DNA of 64,000 nt from SVEL01 sp045126215 (GCA_045126215.1 JBGVOD010000029.1:69643-133642); one strand, 5' to 3'. Shown: positions 51,998 to 62,121, numbered from the stretch's first letter. The notes: generated from the sequence alone by a model not told the origin. Made by a program: numbers and translations.

Positions 51998-54469
51998 ATG
52001 GGAAACGAAACAAGATTCGATGCATTTATTAGCTATAGGCACTGTGATTTAGATAAATACGTTGCAGAAATATTACATGAACAGCTTGAATCATACAAAC
52101 TGCCAAAGAATATAAAAAGAATAATCTCTGGTGGTCGAACCAAAATTAATAGGGTTTTTCGAGACAAGGATGAACTGCCTCTTACAAGTAATCTTGAGGA
52201 TCCTATTATAAAAGCTCTTGCTAATTCCGAGTTTTTAATCGTAATCTGTTCTCCAAGACTTAAAGAATCTGCCTGGTGCAGAAAAGAAATTGAGACCTTT
52301 ATATCTATGCACGGAAGAAAGAATGTACTTGCTGTTTTGATAGAAGGCGAACCAGCTGATTCTTTTCCAGATGAACTACTTTATGATTACATACCCGTTC
52401 AAGGTCCTAATGGTTCTGTTCAATATGTTAAAAAAACTATTGAGCCATTGGCAGCAGACTTTCGTGGTAATACCAAGAGAAATATTAAGAAAGCCATGAA
52501 AGAGGAGATATTAAGATTACTTGCACCTATGTTCAATGTAAATTATGACGATTTAAAACAACGACATAGAGAACGTAGAACAAAACATTTTATTGGTGTT
52601 GCAACAGGTATTGCTTGTCTTAGTGTGCTTTTCGGTGGATATTTTGCCTTAAGCGCAATAAAAATCAAGAATCAAAATAATAAAATATTAGATCAAGCAG
52701 CTTCACTTGAAGAGCAAGCAGATATTCTTGAAGCTCAAAATGAAGCTTTAAAAAAAGAACAGGCACTTAGTCTTGTAAGAGAAGCAAAGTCATTACTTCA
52801 AGTAGATAATCGAAATGAAGCAATTCTTAAGGCATATCAGGCATTAACAGAACAAAATGGCATCTCTTTTCCATATAATGCTGAAGCTCAGAATACTTTA
52901 ACTTCAGCATTATTGGCGTATGAATGTGGCAATAAACTTGAACCAGCATATCAGATTACAACTGCCGGATTAATCGTAGATATATGCATTTCTCCAAACA
53001 GAAAATATGCATTGGTTATTGATAGTTTAAACAACTTGACCCTTTGTGATGTCCCAGAGAGAAATATTATTAAAACTATAGAAAGCAAAAATGATAACGA
53101 CTCCTTTTTATATGTTATGCCTTCTTCATATGGCTTTTTAACAAATAGCTCTTTCTTTTATTTATCATCTGATGATATTATACATATAATAGATATTAAT
53201 ACATTGGAGGAGAGAATTTATACAACACCTTCGGATTCAGATTCAACAATATACTTTGCAGCCTGTTCATCCGATGGAAAAAAAATATATACACGAACAC
53301 CAGAAGGTATATATGTTGTTGATTCTTTCACTCTGACAAACGATTTGTTTTTACCTAGTGAATGTTTTATTTCACACCAAGCAATATATACTTCAAATGA
53401 ACCTAACGAATTTTATATTATTAACTCTGATGATAATTTCAACATAATTGATTCTAATAATGGTCGTGTGCTTTTTTCAACTGATGAGATAGTAGGAAAT
53501 ATTGTCAAATGTATTTCATACAATGATATTCTATATGTTGCAAGTTATTCAAATGATATAACTTATAATATCAGATCATATATTACAGCAATAGATAAAA
53601 CATCCAAATCAATTATTTGGCAAAAAGAAGAAATAGGTTATTCTATAGACAATATTTCTCAATCTGTATCTGCAGGACGAGATTGTCTGTTATGCATTTT
53701 AGGTAATCTCATTCTTCTTCTCGATGCACAAACAGGCGAACTTATTGTTAGTAATACATCATCAAGTGATATTCTTTTATTTAATATATTAGAAAATGGA
53801 GACTTTGATTTATATAACTCTACTGGATATCGTAGTATTATTTCTTCTGATGTTGAAAAAGTATTAGTAGAATATCCTTATATGCATTGCACAAAGCTTT
53901 CAAAATTAGCTTTTTCTGATGGTTGTTTTCTAGGTGTACCTGAAAACAGCAACAGAGTCGTATTCTATACTTACTGCATGAATAGTTTAGCAAAGATATA
54001 TGAAGACAATATTTCTGAATCTGAGCAATATGGATATGATGAGTATGATTCAATTTCATGGGCAAACGAGTGCGACCTTCCAAAAGCAATGTATATTGAA
54101 TCTTATTTAGAACTTGATGAAATCGGCAAAACAATAGTTACATACAAAGATAATACTATGGAAGTGTATCAATCAGATTCTATGGAGTTACTTCATACAT
54201 ATAATTTAGAATATACAATTCTAAATTATTTGGGTTTAATAAATGAATATTATATTTTCAAAGATTCCAATAGAAATATGGGATTTTTCCTTAACGAAAG
54301 CGGAGAAATATGTGCAGAAATACCAAACTTAATTGGTCTTAATGAAGAGATGGATAGTCTCGTTATTTCAGGACACGACTTTAATGCAAAACCTTGCAAT
54401 TACACATTACATGTTTACAGTCTAGAAGATCTTCTTACCAAATCTGAAGAATATTTAGGTTTGAACTAA
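51998..54469 (+). CDS. TIR-domain membrane protein with coiled coil and propeller-like domain
   Basis: An 823-residue protein. The TIR domain (about 5-150) begins RFDAFISYRHCDLD, has RDKDELPL and the SAWCRKEIE box with Glu97 at the position of the NAD-cleaving glutamate. A membrane helix (about 198-220), a coiled coil (222-265, EEQADILEAQNEALKKEQ) and a 550-residue region of beta-rich repeats resembling a WD40/propeller (from about 320; DICISPNRKYALVIDS) follow. Related TIR-propeller proteins occur in Firmicutes. The helix would put TIR inside and the propeller outside the cytoplasm. Sensing and NAD depletion in phage defence are possible but unproved. Single gene, GAGGAG upstream. Confidence 0.85.
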   Translation: MGNETRFDAFISYRHCDLDKYVAEILHEQLESYKLPKNIKRIISGGRTKINRVFRDKDELPLTSNLEDPIIKALANSEFLIVICSPRLKESAWCRKEIETFISMHGRKNVLAVLIEGEPADSFPDELLYDYIPVQGPNGSVQYVKKTIEPLAADFRGNTKRNIKKAMKEEILRLLAPMFNVNYDDLKQRHRERRTKHFIGVATGIACLSVLFGGYFALSAIKIKNQNNKILDQAASLEEQADILEAQNEALKKEQALSLVREAKSLLQVDNRNEAILKAYQALTEQNGISFPYNAEAQNTLTSALLAYECGNKLEPAYQITTAGLIVDICISPNRKYALVIDSLNNLTLCDVPERNIIKTIESKNDNDSFLYVMPSSYGFLTNSSFFYLSSDDIIHIIDINTLEERIYTTPSDSDSTIYFAACSSDGKKIYTRTPEGIYVVDSFTLTNDLFLPSECFISHQAIYTSNEPNEFYIINSDDNFNIIDSNNGRVLFSTDEIVGNIVKCISYNDILYVASYSNDITYNIRSYITAIDKTSKSIIWQKEEIGYSIDNISQSVSAGRDCLLCILGNLILLLDAQTGELIVSNTSSSDILLFNILENGDFDLYNSTGYRSIISSDVEKVLVEYPYMHCTKLSKLAFSDGCFLGVPENSNRVVFYTYCMNSLAKIYEDNISESEQYGYDEYDSISWANECDLPKAMYIESYLELDEIGKTIVTYKDNTMEVYQSDSMELLHTYNLEYTILNYLGLINEYYIFKDSNRNMGFFLNESGEICAEIPNLIGLNEEMDSLVISGHDFNAKPCNYTLHVYSLEDLLTKSEEYLGLN

Positions 54470-54502
54470 TACAAAACTTATATAAAAGTCAAAAAATCAC
54501 AA

Positions 54503-54540
54503 AAAAGAGAGAATAATGTAAACACACTTTTCTCTCTTTT
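54503..54540. terminator. Bidirectional terminator
   Basis: AAAAGAGAGA pairs with TCTCTCTTTT around an 18-base loop, with A- and T-runs at either side. It separates the plus-strand TIR gene from the convergent dehydrogenase gene. Confidence 0.75.
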
Positions 54541-54607
54541 ATGTTTTATATTATCACAGATTTGTTTTTAATCATTATATTCAAGCACCGTCTCCATAAT
54601 ATTGATT

Positions 54608-55696
54608 TTATTTACTCTTTACATATGTGTTAAGCGGATGAACACAATACTCATTGTATGGGTACTGATCCGTTGTCACATAACCTGCAGGTGCATCAAT
54701 AAGCTGTGGAATTCTATTAATCAAAGTTGCACATGTCATTTCTACTGTTGCCGGCTGATTACATGAAACAGTAGTCTCAGGTTCTCCTACAAATACCCAG
54801 TCATTACAGTCGAAATCTTCTGGTGTATAAACTTTTCCTATACATTTTGTAACAAATGTAATTCCTTCTTCTGTTGTAGTTGTAACTACAGCCTCCATAC
54901 CTGTTGGTTCACCAGCCCTGATAGTTGCCCCAAGTGTTGATGAATACAAATCTTTATCACAGCTTGTAGGGTAGCACTTCTGAGTCTGAGAGGTAATATG
55001 AAGATTCATTTTACTACACAACCATCCATTCTGATTCCACATATATGATGGAACATATTCTCCACTCTCAATAAGTGCCTTTAATTCATCAGACGGCAAC
55101 TCATTGATATTGGATATTTCAGCTTCAAAACGCTCCTTTGTAAATCCTGCACCATGTCCTTCTGCAAGTGCAATTCCATATTCATCTACATTATAGGAAC
55201 TTACACCACGAATTTCTTTGATATCAAATGATGAACCAGCAAGATTTGTAACCATTGTTCCCCATACAAGATCACAATAACCAACACCTGTAAGAGTACA
55301 TCCACCTTGTTTTGCAAGTTCATCTAACCTCTTTGTAAGTGTTGGATTAGAATTCCATGGATATAACGCCTCTTCACATGTAGTAATCGCATTAATACCA
55401 TACTTAGCACATATTGTAAATATTTCTTCAAGTTCCGCAATTGTACTTCTTGTGGCAATAATACATACATCTGGTTTTAAACTTCCAAGAATCTTGTCTG
55501 CCTCGCTTGCTGCCGAAATCTTTACTCCAGTTTCCGGATAACCGTTTCCGACTATTTCTGCTGCATCCTTCCCAATTATTGCAGGATTCAAATCGAATGC
55601 CGCTACAAGTTCTCCACCTTTTTCAATGCCATAACGAATAAGATATTTCGCCATTTTCCCGCATCCATACTGTACAAATGTTACTTTTCTCTCCAT
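54608..55696 (-). CDS. NAD(P)-binding dehydrogenase related to dihydrodipicolinate reductase / 2,4-diaminopentanoate dehydrogenase
   Basis: A 362-residue protein with an N-terminal Rossmann segment (FVQYGCGKMAKYLIRYGIEK), AAFDLNPAIIGKDAAEIVG, IATRSTIAELEEIF, AITTCEEALYPW and TLTGVGYCDLVWGTMV. The layout is that of the DapB-like N-terminal domain family that includes 2,4-diaminopentanoate dehydrogenase (Ord) of amino-acid fermenters. No ornithine or lysine fermentation genes are nearby, so the substrate is uncertain. GGAGG precedes the ATG. It is monocistronic, between a bidirectional terminator and a 380-base upstream gap. Confidence 0.82.
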   Translation of the reverse strand: MERKVTFVQYGCGKMAKYLIRYGIEKGGELVAAFDLNPAIIGKDAAEIVGNGYPETGVKISAASEADKILGSLKPDVCIIATRSTIAELEEIFTICAKYGINAITTCEEALYPWNSNPTLTKRLDELAKQGGCTLTGVGYCDLVWGTMVTNLAGSSFDIKEIRGVSSYNVDEYGIALAEGHGAGFTKERFEAEISNINELPSDELKALIESGEYVPSYMWNQNGWLCSKMNLHITSQTQKCYPTSCDKDLYSSTLGATIRAGEPTGMEAVVTTTTEEGITFVTKCIGKVYTPEDFDCNDWVFVGEPETTVSCNQPATVEMTCATLINRIPQLIDAPAGYVTTDQYPYNEYCVHPLNTYVKSK

Positions 55697-55978
55697 AGTA
55701 ACTACCTCCTGATAATTATATATTTTATAATACCTTGAACTGTATTATTTTTCCTTTATTATTCCCACAATTCTCTGTTTCTTCTCTTATAACACAAATC
55801 TTTTCACAATATTTTTATTCACAAGATATATAAGGAAATATATATCACAGACTATTTCTATAACATTAAACACATTTTATTCTATGTATTATTATATTCA
55901 CTTTAATAAACAAATACAAGTTACTTGTTATTATTTATATATTATTTATATATCATTACATTATGTGCAAAATATATT
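55697..55978. other. AT-rich gap without genes
   Basis: The upstream region of the dehydrogenase gene. It is extremely AT-rich, with no open frame or recognised RNA; only the terminator of the protease gene at its right end stands out. Confidence 0.5.
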
Positions 55979-56016
55979 AATCCCGCAACTCCATATTTTA
56001 AAAGAATTGCGGGATT
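55979..56016 (-). terminator. Terminator of the clostripain-like gene
   Basis: AATCCCGCAA pairs perfectly with TTGCGGGATT around an 18-base loop; the minus strand continues TTAATATATT. It lies 60 bases after the stop. Confidence 0.75.
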
Positions 56017-56075
56017 AAATATTATAGCTTTTTACTCTAAATATATATATTACATCTAATCATTTATATAAAGAC

Positions 56076-58334
56076 TTACTTAAACTCTGTATAGTAAGAA
56101 TTTCCATATACATCATCAAACAAATACTGCACATATACTTCTTCTCCATACTCCGAAAAATCAATAACATCATAAAGTGGTTCTATTTCATTAGCCGTAA
56201 ATGTGTCTGTGTAATAACGATATCCCATACTATCTGATGCGCTATCGTATGTCTGAATTGCATACTGAATGGACTCGTCACCTTCAAAATAATAACCTTC
56301 ATCATATTCTGAAAATTCCTCATCACAAGGGAAATATCCTATAACAGACAAATTATCGATAGTGTCAGTCATTGTCACCAATATCATTGCTGGTTCATCA
56401 TCTACATATGCATATACAAGAAATTCACAATAATACGAATTATCATCATATAAGCAATACACTACTTCCGAAGTTGGAAGAGAACCATTCATAGTAAGCC
56501 AATATCCAGGAATTTCCAACGTCAGATAATCATTGTAATCACATGTATATGCATCATCTTCTCCTATGAAGTACACATAATCACCAGATGTAAGGGCTAC
56601 AGATTTTCGTATACTTGGTTCAACAATGATTCCCCAATCATCTTCAGTCAAATCTATTACTTCTACTCCACCAACCTGTACAGTCTCAAGTAAATACTCA
56701 CCAGTCTCTCCACTTGGTTCATCACTATCCTGAACAGATGCCTGCTGTCCACCTGTTTGTTCAACATACCAGTCTCCAACATAAGCTGTAAGTCCAGAAT
56801 AATATAAATATTTACTTGCAAGCAAATCATAAAATCCAATTATAGAATCTGAATATCCTAAATCTACCAGAGATTTTCTTCCATCATCATACAAATAACA
56901 CAACTCATATGGGAAATATGCTGTAATTCCACGTCCATTTGAATATCCATAACTATCTGTCAGTTCAATTGCATTTGATATTGCATTTTGTAAGTCTGTA
57001 GAATATTCATTTTCATATTTATATGCAAGAGTATTTATATCTACAAAGTCAAATCCGTCAAAATCACCACAAGCTGCTCGTGCCTGAATCAAATCATTAT
57101 ATCCATCCTGCTTAAGTTCCTCATAACATGCACTTATGTAATTATCATATGCCTCGTATATATCTTCGATACGATTCATACGCATAATAGACATGGTTCC
57201 ATACCAGTTGTTTGCTTCAAGGAATTCCATATAATTGTTCATTAAAGTTTCACAACATGTCAATATTGAATTGTTCATATCGTTTAACTGATTAACAAAC
57301 TTTGTATATTCAAATCCAGAACCTATCATATTTTTTGACGTTCCTGTAACAACACTCTCTGCCGCAACAACATAATCTGTATAATCGTCAATAGCCATAT
57401 ATACTTCAAGTGAGCACATCAAACAGGCGTTAAAAATTACCACATCAAAATGTACCCCACCTTCTTCTAATGCATTTCCTAACTCTACATCTGTAAGAGT
57501 CTCATCCGGAAAGAGGGAATCTACACCAAAACCATTTGGTACTCCACCGCCATGATCCCATAAAACAAGAATATATTCTTCTGCTGGATAATTTTCCTTA
57601 GAAAACTGAATAAAATCAGAAAGTGTTGATTCTTTTGTCATACACATCTTTCCAAGATTATCAATCTCTTTAAGTCCGTTTTTATCTACTTCAAAACGCT
57701 GTACCGCATTTCCTTTTATGTCTGAATTCTGCCATTCTTTTGTACCACCTGTCTGAATGACAATATTCACATCTTCACTATAGTCCGCATCAAGAACTTC
57801 TTCAATATCCATAGATGCAAGACCTTTTGAATATCCATTTCCATCATCGTCGTAATCATACTCAAGATTACTTCCAATCACATACATCATCATTGTTCGT
57901 TTTGCAACGTTTGTATTTTGATTATTATTTGGATTCTTTGTATCGTTGTTCTTTTCATCTTCAATAGTACTATCTGTGTGAAGGACAGTATATGCAATAC
58001 CTCCTGAAACACCTAATAACAGCAAAATTCCAAACACGATTGCGAGCACTTTTGCGACTGATTTTCCACCACTCTTTTTAGGTTGCATTAGTGTCTGCTG
58101 ATATTGTTGTCTGATTGGTGTCTGCTGATATTGCTGTTGCATTGGTGTCTGCTGATATTGATGTGTCATTGAGCCCTGCTGGCCAAATTGTGTTGATGTT
58201 TGGAATTGCGTGACACCTGACTGCGAAAATGGCTGTGCATTTGGCGATGTCATTTGCTGTTCCAATGCTGAACCACAGTTTGTACAAAATTTTACTCCTG
58301 GCTGGTTTCCCCTGCCACATCTATAACATATCAT
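56076..58334 (-). CDS. Zinc-ribbon, membrane-anchored clostripain-family (C11) protease
   Basis: A 752-residue protein. An N-terminal zinc ribbon (Cys3, 6, 17, 20; MICYRCG..FCTNCG) and a Gln/Tyr/Thr-rich repeat stretch (about 45-87, units like QQYQQTP) precede a membrane helix (about 93-116). The C11 peptidase domain (about 145-510) has its catalytic His in LVLWDHGGG and Cys in IFNACLMCSLEV. The C-terminal 200 residues are acidic and unassigned. The zinc ribbon lies in the cytoplasm and the protease outside by the helix orientation. C11 enzymes cleave after Arg/Lys. Single gene with a terminator. Confidence 0.87.
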   Translation of the reverse strand: MICYRCGRGNQPGVKFCTNCGSALEQQMTSPNAQPFSQSGVTQFQTSTQFGQQGSMTHQYQQTPMQQQYQQTPIRQQYQQTLMQPKKSGGKSVAKVLAIVFGILLLLGVSGGIAYTVLHTDSTIEDEKNNDTKNPNNNQNTNVAKRTMMMYVIGSNLEYDYDDDGNGYSKGLASMDIEEVLDADYSEDVNIVIQTGGTKEWQNSDIKGNAVQRFEVDKNGLKEIDNLGKMCMTKESTLSDFIQFSKENYPAEEYILVLWDHGGGVPNGFGVDSLFPDETLTDVELGNALEEGGVHFDVVIFNACLMCSLEVYMAIDDYTDYVVAAESVVTGTSKNMIGSGFEYTKFVNQLNDMNNSILTCCETLMNNYMEFLEANNWYGTMSIMRMNRIEDIYEAYDNYISACYEELKQDGYNDLIQARAACGDFDGFDFVDINTLAYKYENEYSTDLQNAISNAIELTDSYGYSNGRGITAYFPYELCYLYDDGRKSLVDLGYSDSIIGFYDLLASKYLYYSGLTAYVGDWYVEQTGGQQASVQDSDEPSGETGEYLLETVQVGGVEVIDLTEDDWGIIVEPSIRKSVALTSGDYVYFIGEDDAYTCDYNDYLTLEIPGYWLTMNGSLPTSEVVYCLYDDNSYYCEFLVYAYVDDEPAMILVTMTDTIDNLSVIGYFPCDEEFSEYDEGYYFEGDESIQYAIQTYDSASDSMGYRYYTDTFTANEIEPLYDVIDFSEYGEEVYVQYLFDDVYGNSYYTEFK

Positions 58335-58563
58335 TATAACTTTTTGCTCCTCTTTTGTTTATTATTTATTTGTATTGTCAACAAGTTAATTATATTCCTG
58401 TCAATTTATTATGTCTACAAAAATAAAAAGTTTATAAAAGTTTTTATGTTATTACAAGGTAAAAAGCTAAAATATGGAGTAAATATATACCAAATTATCA
58501 TATATATTATGTTATATAAAGTGATAGAATTAACAAAAATAATGAAGGAAAGGACCACAAATT

Positions 58564-60618
58564 ATGAGAAAAACGAAAAAATTGATAGCCCTGTCGTGTG
58601 TCTTGGCGCTATCACTTACAGCCTGCAATGACAAAGAGGCTGACAACACAGAAACTAATAACCCATCAACATCTTCTGGAACTGTTAATTCAGATGATAA
58701 AAATGCTGAAGTAAGTTTATCTTACCAGTTTAGCGGTGATGAATCTGCTAAAGCAGGCTATGCAGAAGGTGTTATATCACTTACTTCCTCAGTTGCTTCT
58801 TCATACAAGCTTTATTGGGCAAATGACACTGGTTCCCTTAAAAACTACTATGAAATAGCGAAATTAGATGTAAATGCTGGAGCCACAGCTGACTTTACTT
58901 TTGGATACCATACCGCAATTCCTGCTGATGCTACAAAAGTAATCGCCGTTGATTCATCAATTACTACAGAATATCCTTCTGTTGACGAAGCTGCAGCCGT
59001 TTTTGACATTCCAGCTGACAAACAGCTAGGTGTAAAATCAGGAGATGCTATTTATACATTTAATTCATTTTCTGATATTCATATTGATGAAGAGAATTTT
59101 GGTGCAACACCTGCTTATTGGTGGGAATATTCAGAAGCTCATTGGGCAAATGCTCTTGATTATGCGAATGAACTTGGTGTTAATTTTATAGTTGCATCAG
59201 GAGATCAGGTTACAAATGCCAAGCTCGAAACTTTGGATAAGGAATGGCAGGCTTACCAGTTAATCTTGTCACAATCAGCTTATGTAAATCCAATTTATGA
59301 ATCTGGTGGAAATCATGAAATACGTCAGGATGACTTTGTGCAAGAAGAATTACAGAAATTTATTACAGGCAGCGGTTTAGACAGTTCAATGGATACATTA
59401 TCAGCTAAAAAGCCTTATTATTCAATAACAGAACCAAATACGGGTGACTTATTCATCTTTATGGCTCTTGAAACTGGATATCGTCCTGCAAAGTATGATC
59501 AGTTTTCTGATGACCAGCTTAACTGGTTAGAAGGTTTATTATCAGAAAACTATGGAAAAGGCAAGAACATTTATATTATTCAGCATGCTTTGATAAATGG
59601 ATATGGTCCTGGTGATGATTTGGAAACACCTTATTACGGTGGTTCAATGAACAAAGACCTTCAATCTACACAAAGATTTATTTCAATACTTGAGCAATAT
59701 AAGGATGTTATCTGGATTTCAGGACATTCACATGAAGATTTTACTTTAGGCTATAATTATTCAAACAATGATAAAGCTGGTTGTAATATGATTCATAATC
59801 CTTCAGTAAGTAATCCTACTCATGTTACTGATGGAGCTATTGATTATTCATTTGATGAAAATCTTTCACAGGGATACTTCGTACAGACGTTTGAGACAGC
59901 TATTCTTTTCAATGGTGCAAATATCTGCGACAGAAAAATTTATCCTGCTTACTCATACATAATTGACGGCAATACTAAGAAAGTTGAACAGGAAGCAGAA
60001 ACAACACCACTTTACTATGATGTTGAAGTTACAGACGCTACATTAAGATCAGTTCTGGCAAATGTCAATACTGTACTTGGCTTATATTATGAATACAGCT
60101 CTTATGACCAGTACCAGACATTAAAGAAGTACTACTATCAGTATAAAGATGCAGATACTACTTCTATGAGTGAAGAAGATGTTTTAACTGCATATAGCCA
60201 GTTAAGACTATCTATCGCATATCTTCACCAAATCGTAGAATTTACAAACGGTTCAGAATATGAAGTTGTATTACCAGAACCACCTGCTGAAAATGATGAT
60301 AACAATACTTCAGCCAGAGAAACAGAACTTCTTCTTAGAGTACATTACCATAGAGCAGATGGTAACTATGATCCATGGAGTGTATGGCTTTGGGGAACCG
60401 GTGATGGAACTGACAATGCATTTACAGGACAGGACGATTTCGGTGTATATTTAGAATATGTTGTTGACCCTGAAACTACTGAAGTTGGTTTTATCGTAAG
60501 AACAGAAAGTTGGGATAAGGATATTGAAGAAGACCAGTTCATTCCTTTAGGTGACGTAACAACTGATACATATGATATATATATTGAATCAGGCGTTCCT
60601 GGTTTTACAGTAAAATAA
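58564..60618 (+). CDS. Metallophosphoesterase lipoprotein with C-terminal pullulanase-associated domain
   Basis: A 684-residue exported lipoprotein: signal peptide with lipobox SLTAC (Cys21), an N-terminal beta domain (about 45-165), then a calcineurin-type metallophosphoesterase domain (about 170-470) with FNSFSDIHID, VASGDQV, GGNHEI and ISGHSHEDF metal motifs, a helical linker, and a C-terminal domain (about 590-684) starting LLLRVHYHRADGNYDPWSVWLWG. The last matches the pullulanase-associated/CBM41 starch-binding pattern. It would hydrolyse a phosphoester at the cell surface, perhaps held on alpha-glucan. The combination is unusual. GGAAAGG precedes the ATG. Confidence 0.85.
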   Translation: MRKTKKLIALSCVLALSLTACNDKEADNTETNNPSTSSGTVNSDDKNAEVSLSYQFSGDESAKAGYAEGVISLTSSVASSYKLYWANDTGSLKNYYEIAKLDVNAGATADFTFGYHTAIPADATKVIAVDSSITTEYPSVDEAAAVFDIPADKQLGVKSGDAIYTFNSFSDIHIDEENFGATPAYWWEYSEAHWANALDYANELGVNFIVASGDQVTNAKLETLDKEWQAYQLILSQSAYVNPIYESGGNHEIRQDDFVQEELQKFITGSGLDSSMDTLSAKKPYYSITEPNTGDLFIFMALETGYRPAKYDQFSDDQLNWLEGLLSENYGKGKNIYIIQHALINGYGPGDDLETPYYGGSMNKDLQSTQRFISILEQYKDVIWISGHSHEDFTLGYNYSNNDKAGCNMIHNPSVSNPTHVTDGAIDYSFDENLSQGYFVQTFETAILFNGANICDRKIYPAYSYIIDGNTKKVEQEAETTPLYYDVEVTDATLRSVLANVNTVLGLYYEYSSYDQYQTLKKYYYQYKDADTTSMSEEDVLTAYSQLRLSIAYLHQIVEFTNGSEYEVVLPEPPAENDDNNTSARETELLLRVHYHRADGNYDPWSVWLWGTGDGTDNAFTGQDDFGVYLEYVVDPETTEVGFIVRTESWDKDIEEDQFIPLGDVTTDTYDIYIESGVPGFTVK

Positions 60619-60644
60619 CATATAAAGATATAATATAATTAAAC

Positions 60645-60699
60645 GAGGCTGTCGCTTTAACGATTGAACTGGAAAAATCGTTGGGCGAGGCCTCTTTTC
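60645..60699 (+). terminator. Terminator of the metallophosphoesterase gene
   Basis: GAGGC pairs with GCCTC and inner ACGATT with AATCGT; TTTTCT follows. It starts 26 bases after the stop. Confidence 0.75.
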
Positions 60700-60765
60700 T
60701 ATGTAATATTTTGAGTGAATTTTTCAAGTGAGATTTTCGAATGATATTTTGAAAATATTGAATCC

Positions 60766-60794
60766 TTTACTTTATCATAAAATGCATTTATACT
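60766..60794 (+). promoter_or_regulatory. Promoter of the AraC-family regulator
   Basis: TTTACT (60766-60771), 17-base spacer, TATACT (60789-60794), 30 bases before the ATG. Confidence 0.5.
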
Positions 60795-60824
60795 AATAGG
60801 TAAATACTATGATGTGAGGAAGAA

Positions 60825-61667
60825 ATGAATTACTTTTATGAATTAGTAAAATATGATAAAAATGTACCTGGTAAGATACTTATGCAGGATAAGCCCGGTT
60901 GGAGATGTAATACAACTCTCCACTGGCATCCTGAGCTTGAATTTGTATATGTTCTTGAGGGTTCATTAAATGTTACAATAAATGGCAGTATGCAAACAAT
61001 AAAAGCTGGTGAATTTTATTTTTGTAATTCTGGGATTATACATTCCACAAAAGCACCAGACAATACATCACACTATAAATATATCGTGCTGCTACTTTCT
61101 AGTGATTTGTTATTGCGATTTCATGACAAATGTGTATTCAATATAAAAAAAGGCGATGCTTATGACAAACTAAAACTCCAACTTGACAATTTAGTGTACC
61201 TGTCAGAACTTACTTCACCTTGTCCTTCGGCAAAGAATATTGATATAGAAAAAGATAAGGTATTATTGGAAATATGTCAAATTCTTTTATCAGAGTGTAT
61301 TGAGTCGGATATAAAAGTTCCAACAGACACCTGTGCTTTCACGGGACATGCTAAAAAAATCATGGAATTTGTATGTGAAAACTATGACCAGTCATTATCA
61401 CTTCAAACAATATCTGATAATATCGGTCTGTCACCACAGTATCTGTCAAAATATTTCAAAAAAGCAACTAATATGGGATTAACTGAATATATTAATTTAA
61501 TCAGACTGGAGCATGCCAACGAATACTTGATAAATAGTGGTTTTAATATAACTGACGCTGCCTTAAGCAGCGGTTTTTCTGATGTCAAAACATATGTCCG
61601 TACATGTAAAAAAGTCTACGGAATGACACCTTCTGCTTTTAGAAAAGCAGAAAGTATAACGCCGTAG
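60825..61667 (+). CDS. AraC-family transcription regulator with cupin sensor domain
   Basis: A 280-residue regulator: N-terminal cupin (about 25-100) with TLHWHPELEFVYVLEGSLNV and GIIHST, and a C-terminal pair of helix-turn-helix motifs (about 178-278) with LSLQTISDNIGLSPQYLSKYFKKATNMG and ALSSGFSDVKTYVRTCKKVYGMTPSAFR split over the two motifs. Members often sense a sugar and activate carbohydrate genes. GAGG precedes the ATG. No sugar-utilisation operon is adjacent, but the metallophosphoesterase with a starch-binding-type domain is just upstream on the same strand. Confidence 0.93.
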   Translation: MNYFYELVKYDKNVPGKILMQDKPGWRCNTTLHWHPELEFVYVLEGSLNVTINGSMQTIKAGEFYFCNSGIIHSTKAPDNTSHYKYIVLLLSSDLLLRFHDKCVFNIKKGDAYDKLKLQLDNLVYLSELTSPCPSAKNIDIEKDKVLLEICQILLSECIESDIKVPTDTCAFTGHAKKIMEFVCENYDQSLSLQTISDNIGLSPQYLSKYFKKATNMGLTEYINLIRLEHANEYLINSGFNITDAALSSGFSDVKTYVRTCKKVYGMTPSAFRKAESITP

Positions 61668-61766
61668 ACCGTAAGTGTTATTCTAATCTTGACAATTAAT
61701 CTCCTGTATTATTTTTCATTATGATTTAAATATCTCTACACATTGTCCATTTATTTTGCATTTATT

Positions 61767-62033
61767 TTATATCTTTCCAGCAGAGTACGGATTTTTATTC
61801 TCCTTTGGCGGATCAGGTTTGTTGCTACATTTTCCTGCCCATCCTATTACAAGCATCCATATTATTATTCCAAGAATCCAAATACCAAAGGCAATAAATG
61901 ACCACCAAAGAGACAACCCAATTCCAAAATGCAGAATTAACAAAACCACAGCCGGAATCGCCCCTCTCAGATTCATTACCATATTTAACAGTAGGCATAT
62001 TAAAAAATTTCCACCTCGTTTTGTTCCTTTCAT
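61767..62033 (-). CDS. Small membrane protein of unknown function
   Basis: An 88-residue protein with three hydrophobic helices (about 8-24, 26-44 and 47-66) and a hydrophilic tail rich in Lys, Pro and Asn (KPDPPKENKNPYSAGKI). Start at MKGTKRGGNF with GGAAGG seven bases upstream; an ATG five codons earlier contains that site. It resembles small uncharacterised Firmicutes membrane proteins. No partner is apparent. Confidence 0.65.
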   Translation of the reverse strand: MKGTKRGGNFLICLLLNMVMNLRGAIPAVVLLILHFGIGLSLWWSFIAFGIWILGIIIWMLVIGWAGKCSNKPDPPKENKNPYSAGKI

Positions 62034-62121
62034 CCTGTCACCTTCCATCTCTAAATAACATATTCTAAAATCTGGTTTTACATTTTTTGATCAAAGCTGT
62101 AATTTCTATGTATAAATACTT

